A stretch of DNA of 64,000 nt, taken from Mangrovibacter plantisponsor. Its GTDB lineage: Bacteria; Pseudomonadota; Gammaproteobacteria; Enterobacterales; Enterobacteriaceae. The notes below the pieces were generated by a model. That model was not told the origin of the DNA and did no database searches. It worked only from the letters and a program-made list of their open reading frames with translations. The translations under genes and the position numbers were made by a program. The stretch covers positions 1 through 64,000 of the forward strand of contig NZ_QGTS01000004.1 in assembly GCF_003182475.1 (NCBI RefSeq). The letters run 5' to 3'. Shown one piece after another: positions 59,815 to 64,000 of the stretch (position 1 is the first letter of the stretch; each line of letters opens with the position of its first letter).

Positions 59815-60189
59815 TCAAAGATAGAGATACACCCGAACCTGATCTGCGCCAGGAACCTGGGTTATGGCATGAATATCCACAGAGGTAGCCGGCGGAACAA
59901 CAACACTACGCGGCTCATCCAGAGGGTGTATCTCCAGGCCTTTCTTGTCATACCAGTAAACACGGTAATGGACTGTCACTGGTTGATGACTTTCATTATA
60001 AAGTGATGATACCGCCAGGGTATTCACACCTGCATGGCTAATTTCCGGGCGCTCCGCCGTCACCCCGGCAACCAACAGCGAAGACTCAATCACCAACGTC
60101 TGGCTGCTATTCACCGGAATCACTGGCCCGGAACTGCATGCACCTAACACAGTAACAAGGCAGGCCAGGCATAACGTGCGCCGAATCAT
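59815..60189 (-). CDS. ycfL: Lipoprotein YcfL
   Basis: A 124-residue lipoprotein of unknown function (DUF1425). Signal and lipobox: [18 protein letters not shown]. Conserved blocks are SSLLVAGVTAERPEIS and YNESHQPVTVHYRVYWYDKK, then a C-terminal VRVYLYL. It overlaps the hinT stop by one base and precedes lpoB, as in E. coli. Confidence 0.93.
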   Translation of the reverse strand: MIRRTLCLACLVTVLGACSSGPVIPVNSSQTLVIESSLLVAGVTAERPEISHAGVNTLAVSSLYNESHQPVTVHYRVYWYDKKGLEIHPLDEPRSVVVPPATSVDIHAITQVPGADQVRVYLYL

Positions 60190-60548
60190 TATGCACCTTT
60201 ATGGGACAGTAACGGGCCCAGAGGACGGCCACCAAGTAAATGCATATGCAGGTGATACACTTCCTGCCCACCATGACGATTACAGTTAATAACCAGACGG
60301 AAACCGTCTTCGGCAATGCCTTCCTGCTCAGCGATTTTTGCCGCCACCGTAATTAAGTGGCCCAGGGCCTGCTCATGCTCTGGAAGCGTATCATTGACTG
60401 TCGGGATCAGGATATTTGGCACAATCAGAATATGTGTTGGTGCCTGAGGGGAGATATCACGAAACGCAGTAACGAGGTCGTCCTGCCAAACAATATCAGC
60501 GGGGATTTCACGACGAATAATCTTACTGAAAATGGTCTCTTCAGCCAT
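60189..60548 (-). CDS. hinT: HIT-family purine nucleoside phosphoramidase HinT
   Basis: A 119-residue histidine-triad hydrolase cleaving AMP-lysine and similar phosphoramidates. The triad is [11 protein letters not shown] near the C-terminus; the N-terminus is [16 protein letters not shown]. It starts the hinT-ycfL-lpoB-thiK-nagZ-ycfP run, all overlapping or closely spaced. In E. coli fhuE lies between hinT and ptsG; here only a 216-base gap remains. Confidence 0.97.
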   Translation of the reverse strand: MAEETIFSKIIRREIPADIVWQDDLVTAFRDISPQAPTHILIVPNILIPTVNDTLPEHEQALGHLITVAAKIAEQEGIAEDGFRLVINCNRHGGQEVYHLHMHLLGGRPLGPLLSHKGA

Positions 60549-60721
60549 GTGAGTGTCCTTTAGTCAATCGCAGTGATGGGAGTATAACAAGCCCCGCAAC
60601 ACCTTGCTGTAAAAACACTTTATTGTACCGTTTTTCATCCTGGCGGCACAGCCTGCACTGACGAACCAGATTCTTCCTGCTCACTATTCCTGTATGACAA
60701 AAACAAATACGACAAAAAACA

Positions 60722-60746
60722 AAAAAGGGACCAGTGGCCCCTTTTT
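60722..60746 (-). terminator. Intrinsic terminator of ptsG
   Basis: AAAAAGGG and CCCTTTTT enclose a short GC-rich part. On the minus strand the T run follows the stem 19 bases past the ptsG stop. Confidence 0.75.
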
Positions 60747-60764
60747 CGCTCTCCCCGGCAACAA

Positions 60765-62198
60765 TTAGTTGTTGCGGATGTAATCATCCATTTCAGTTTT
60801 CAGGTTATCGGATTTAGTACCGAAAATAGCCTGAACACCTGAACCCGCGACAACAACACCTGCTGCACCCAGTTTTTTCAGGCCAGCCTGATCAACTTTC
60901 GCTACATCAGCCACGCTGACACGCAGACGAGTGATACAGGCATCCAGGTTAGTGATGTTTTCTTTGCCGCCAAACGCATTGACTAATGCCGGTGCCATTT
61001 CGCTGGTCGCAGCAGACTGCGTCTCAGTGGTGGCATCTTCACGGCCAGGCGTTTTCAGATCCAGAACTTTGATAAGCACACGGAACACTGTGTAGTAAAC
61101 CGCAGCATAGCAAAGGCCAACAATCGGGAATAACCACAGTTTGCTACCGTTACCGCTCAGTACGATAAAGTCAATCAAACCGTGTGAGAAGCTGGTGCCA
61201 TCACGCATACCCAGAAGGATACAGATCGGGAAGGCAAGACCGGCCAGGATTGCGTGAATCACATACAGGATTGGCGCCACGAACATGAAGGAGAATTCGA
61301 TTGGCTCAGTAATCCCGGTCAGGAATGATGTCAGCGCAGCGGAGATCATGATACCGCCAACTTTGGCACGGTTTTCCGGTTTAGCGGAATGCCAGATAGC
61401 AATGGCAGCAGCAGGCAGACCATACATTTTGAACAGGAAGCCGCCAGACAGTTTACCTGCAGTCGGGTCACCAGCCATATAACGCGGGATATCGCCGTGG
61501 AATACCTGACCTGCCGCATTGGTGAATTCACCAATCTGCATCTGGAAAGGTACGTTCCAGATATGGTGCAGACCAAACGGTACCAGGCAACGTTCTACGA
61601 AGCCATAGATGCCGAAGGCCAGAACCGGGTTTTGGTAAGCTGCCCATTGGGAGAAGTCCTGAATAGCGGAACCAATTGGCGGCCATACAAAGGACAAGAC
61701 AACCCCAGTGATAATCGCTGCCAGACCAGAAATAATCGGTACAAAGCGTTTACCCGCGAAGAAGCCAAGATACTCAGGCAGTTTAATACGGTAGAACCGG
61801 TTGAACATGTAAGCAGCGATGGCACCAGAAATGATACCCCCTAACACCCCGGTATCAGCCAGGTGTTTTGCTGCAATTTCTTCAGCCGGAAGATGAAGAA
61901 CCATTGGCGCAACAACTGCCATGGTTTTAACCATAATGCCGTAGGCGACCACAGAGGCAAGGCCTGAAACACCATCGTTATTGGTGAAGCCCAGTGCCAC
62001 ACCGATTGCGAAAATCAGTGGCATATTGGCGAAAACGGAACCGCCCGCTTCGGCCATAACATGAGAAACGATGGCTGGCAGCCAACTGAAGTTAGCGGAA
62101 CCCACACCAAGCAGGATACCTGCAATCGGCAGTACGGATACCGGTAGCATCAGCGATTTACCCACCTTCTGCAGGTTAGCAAATGCGTTCTTGAACAT
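60765..62198 (-). CDS. ptsG: Glucose-specific PTS enzyme IICB
   Basis: A 477-residue glucose permease and phosphotransferase. The membrane IIC domain (about 1-390) includes [17 protein letters not shown] with the substrate-site Glu. The linker has KTPGRED, and the IIB domain carries the phospho-cysteine in [13 protein letters not shown]. The ATG at 62198 ([13 protein letters not shown]) matches E. coli; the 64-residue upstream frame is leader sequence. The leader keeps the SgrS-pairing segment. The last residues (YIRNN) differ slightly from E. coli. Confidence 0.98.
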   Translation of the reverse strand: MFKNAFANLQKVGKSLMLPVSVLPIAGILLGVGSANFSWLPAIVSHVMAEAGGSVFANMPLIFAIGVALGFTNNDGVSGLASVVAYGIMVKTMAVVAPMVLHLPAEEIAAKHLADTGVLGGIISGAIAAYMFNRFYRIKLPEYLGFFAGKRFVPIISGLAAIITGVVLSFVWPPIGSAIQDFSQWAAYQNPVLAFGIYGFVERCLVPFGLHHIWNVPFQMQIGEFTNAAGQVFHGDIPRYMAGDPTAGKLSGGFLFKMYGLPAAAIAIWHSAKPENRAKVGGIMISAALTSFLTGITEPIEFSFMFVAPILYVIHAILAGLAFPICILLGMRDGTSFSHGLIDFIVLSGNGSKLWLFPIVGLCYAAVYYTVFRVLIKVLDLKTPGREDATTETQSAATSEMAPALVNAFGGKENITNLDACITRLRVSVADVAKVDQAGLKKLGAAGVVVAGSGVQAIFGTKSDNLKTEMDDYIRNN

Positions 62199-62225
62199 AA
62201 TTGAGAGTGCTCCTGAGTATTTGTG
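62199..62225 (-). promoter_or_regulatory. SgrS small-RNA pairing site in the ptsG leader
   Basis: The leader before the ATG reads ACTCAGGAGCACTCTCAATT, identical to E. coli over the Shine-Dalgarno and flanks, where SgrS is known to pair and block translation under glucose-phosphate stress. It implies the host also encodes SgrS, which is not in this window. Confidence 0.75.
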
Positions 62226-62410
62226 CTTTTTGTACGCGATATGCGCTTTGAGTCTGGGGGAGAAACAGACTCTCTTCAGGACATCTAAGTGCCCTTTATT
62301 TATTACGCAGAGTAAAATAAATAGCGATTTCATTGTTTGATGGCAGTCACGTTTCCATGACAGACATACAGAAAAATCGCATTTAACCACTCAAATCGTA
62401 TACATATGTT

Positions 62411-62449
62411 ACAAAAAGGACGTTCACCGCCCGTTTTGTGGCGGTGAAC
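62411..62449 (-). terminator. Intrinsic terminator after ycfH
   Basis: GTTCACCGCC and GGCGGTGAAC form a perfect 10-base stem with an eight-base loop. On the minus strand a T run follows after four bases. It ends the holB-ycfH transcript before ptsG. Confidence 0.82.
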
Positions 62450-62495
62450 TTTACTCGCTTTGGGGATTAATTACGAGCCTTAAAATAACAAGGAT

Positions 62496-63293
62496 TTAGC
62501 TATTCTGGCGTAAAGCAGAAAGGTCGACATTAAAAAGTGATGAGAAATTATTCGTCGTGATTTCCGCAATGGTTTCAACATCCACGCCTTTAAGCACAGC
62601 CATATACTCGGCGACGTCACGCACCAGTGCAGGCTGGTTTTCCTTGCCCCGGTGAGGTACCGGTGCCAGATACGGAGAATCCGTTTCAACCAGAATTCTG
62701 TCGAGCGGGACATAACGAGCCGCTTCACGCAGTGACTCAGCATTACGGAAAGTCACAATGCCCGAAAACGAGATATAGAACCCCATATCCAGCAATTTAC
62801 CAGCCGTTTCTTTATCTTCTGTAAAACAGTGTAGCACCCCACCACAGTCCATCACCTGTTCCTGGCGTAAAATTGCCAGGGTATCTGCGCGTGCGTCACG
62901 GGTATGAACAATGACAGGTTTGTTTAATGCCCGGCCAATTGCAATATGGTGGCTAAAAGAAGATTGCTGGCGCAATTTGGTTTCCGGCGTGTAGTAATAA
63001 TCCAGCCCGGTTTCGCCCATAGCTATCACGCCGGGTTGTGCTGCCAGATTGTGCAGGCGATCGACATCCAGCTCTGCATCCTGATTCAATGGGTGTACAC
63101 CACATGAAAAGGCCACATTATCCCGCTCACCAATTTGCTCACGCATCGCGACATAGCCATCAAGCGTTGTCGCCACCGCAAGACAGAAACCGACATCGCG
63201 TGCTGCTGCTTTGCTGAGGACATCATCCACATCTTTATGCAGTGTTTGGTAATCAAGGCCATCAAGGTGACAATGGGAATCAACTAAAAACAT
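62496..63293 (-). CDS. ycfH: TatD-family metal-dependent hydrolase YcfH
   Basis: A 265-residue TatD-type nuclease/hydrolase. The metal motif HCHLDG is at the N-terminus (LVDSHCHLDG), with GETGLDYYY, KPVIVHTRDA, LHCFTED and ETDSPYLAPVPHRGKEN following. Length equals E. coli YcfH. It lies nine bases after holB, so the two are cotranscribed. Confidence 0.95.
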   Translation of the reverse strand: MFLVDSHCHLDGLDYQTLHKDVDDVLSKAAARDVGFCLAVATTLDGYVAMREQIGERDNVAFSCGVHPLNQDAELDVDRLHNLAAQPGVIAMGETGLDYYYTPETKLRQQSSFSHHIAIGRALNKPVIVHTRDARADTLAILRQEQVMDCGGVLHCFTEDKETAGKLLDMGFYISFSGIVTFRNAESLREAARYVPLDRILVETDSPYLAPVPHRGKENQPALVRDVAEYMAVLKGVDVETIAEITTNNFSSLFNVDLSALRQNS

Positions 63294-63302
63294 AATCGTC
63301 TC

Positions 63303-64000
63303 TTACAGATGTATTGACGGGAGGGTCGCTCCCGGTTGCAGGTAATGCTCCCAGGCCAGTAACTGCTCTGCCAGCAGCAGTTCGCGGTTAATCCCCGGAA
63401 CAGCCAGCAGTTGTTCGCGTAATTGAAACACTGCAGCGCAAATCGCCTGGAGTACCATTCCCGGGTACCCTGCCAGTTGTTCCACTAGTGGCAGCCTGTC
63501 TACATTCATGACGGATTGCCCGGCGTGCTGCTGCAGTTTAAGTGCATCAACTAATAATGTCGAAAACCACCACAATATATCGGTGGCACGTTCCTGGTTC
63601 ATCAACGCCAGTAAGCTGTAGAACTCGCGGTTATTGAGCGCCTGGGTTAGTTGCTCACAAAATTTATTGCGCAGTGCAGTGCTGTCCGGTTGTAACAACG
63701 ATAACGCCGCAGCAGGTGCGCCACAGGATAAGCGCAGTGCAGCAAGGCATTGCACGGTATCAGAACCCGATTCACGTTGTAACCAGGCCTGCGCCCAGGG
63801 CTCATCAGGCACACCCAACGGGAAGTAAAAACACCGGCTGCGCAGAGTTGGCAATAGCTTATCCGGCTCATGGCAGGCCATAAGGAACCAGGTATTTTCC
63901 GGTGGCTCTTCCAGCGTTTTTAATAATGCATTAGCCGCCGCTTCTGTCAGAAGTGTGACATCCTTAATCCACACTACTTTTGCTCCGCCGAGGCTGGCGC
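63303..64000 (-). CDS. holB: DNA polymerase III delta-prime subunit, 3' part
   Basis: The gene runs off the right edge. The visible part is the last 232 residues or so of the clamp-loader delta-prime subunit. The frame is open to 64000, with WIKDVTLLTEAAANALLKTL and EEPPENTWFLMACHEPDKLL, the AAA+ SRC-like region TLRSRCFYFPLG, and the collar domain ending HYLQPGATLPSIHL. It is less conserved than its neighbours, as is usual for holB. Confidence 0.95.
   Translation of the reverse strand, partial: ASLGGAKVVWIKDVTLLTEAAANALLKTLEEPPENTWFLMACHEPDKLLPTLRSRCFYFPLGVPDEPWAQAWLQRESGSDTVQCLAALRLSCGAPAAALSLLQPDSTALRNKFCEQLTQALNNREFYSLLALMNQERATDILWWFSTLLVDALKLQQHAGQSVMNVDRLPLVEQLAGYPGMVLQAICAAVFQLREQLLAVPGINRELLLAEQLLAWEHYLQPGATLPSIHL

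Overview
This is a chromosomal window from a nitrogen-fixing member of the Enterobacteriaceae. Its backbone follows the Escherichia coli icd-to-holB (ycf) gene order, with very close E. coli-like proteins. A complete Klebsiella-type molybdenum nif cluster sits inside that backbone. The species cannot be fixed from sequence alone. Klebsiella/Kosakonia/Phytobacter-like diazotrophs are the obvious neighbourhood, and the placement of nif between lolC and ycfT should be diagnostic.

Layout. 1-1800: the end of a prophage (a DksA/TraR-like zinc finger, a tiny membrane ORF, excisionase, integrase) integrated at the 3' end of icd, as phage 21 and e14 do. 1811-20804: housekeeping genes, namely icd, rluE, nudJ, mnmA, hflD, purB, phoPQ, roxA, pepT, potABCD, cobB and lolEDC. 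nagK, which lies between lolE and cobB in E. coli, is missing. 20961-44549: twenty nif genes in the order Q B A L F M Z W V S U X N E Y T K D H J. 44707-45777: ycfT. 45820-47926: a GlxA/AraC-type regulator divergent from a Tat-signal alpha/beta hydrolase, inserted between ycfT and mfd. 48151-64000: mfd, ldtC, a decayed bhsA-like gene, a comR-like regulator, a 49-residue membrane ORF, ycfJ, ndh, ycfP, nagZ, thiK, lpoB, ycfL, hinT, ptsG (fhuE is absent), ycfH and a partial holB.

How nif works. NifL/NifA form the regulatory pair. NifA activates sigma-54 promoters, and -24/-12 elements are readable upstream of nifB, nifL, nifF, nifU, nifE, nifH and nifJ. TGT-N10-ACA activator sites lie near six of these, and a perfect IHF site lies in the nifE region. 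NifJ and NifF feed electrons to NifH, which reduces the NifDK protein. NifB, Q, E, N, X, V and Y make or carry FeMo-co. NifU and NifS supply Fe-S units. NifM, Z, W and T support maturation. The nif block has no transposase, tRNA or integrase at either edge.

Other regulatory DNA recognised: a PhoP box before phoPQ, a perfect FNR box before ndh, a conserved SgrS-pairing segment in the ptsG leader, and many hairpin terminators. I saw no rRNA, tRNA, CRISPR or insertion sequence.
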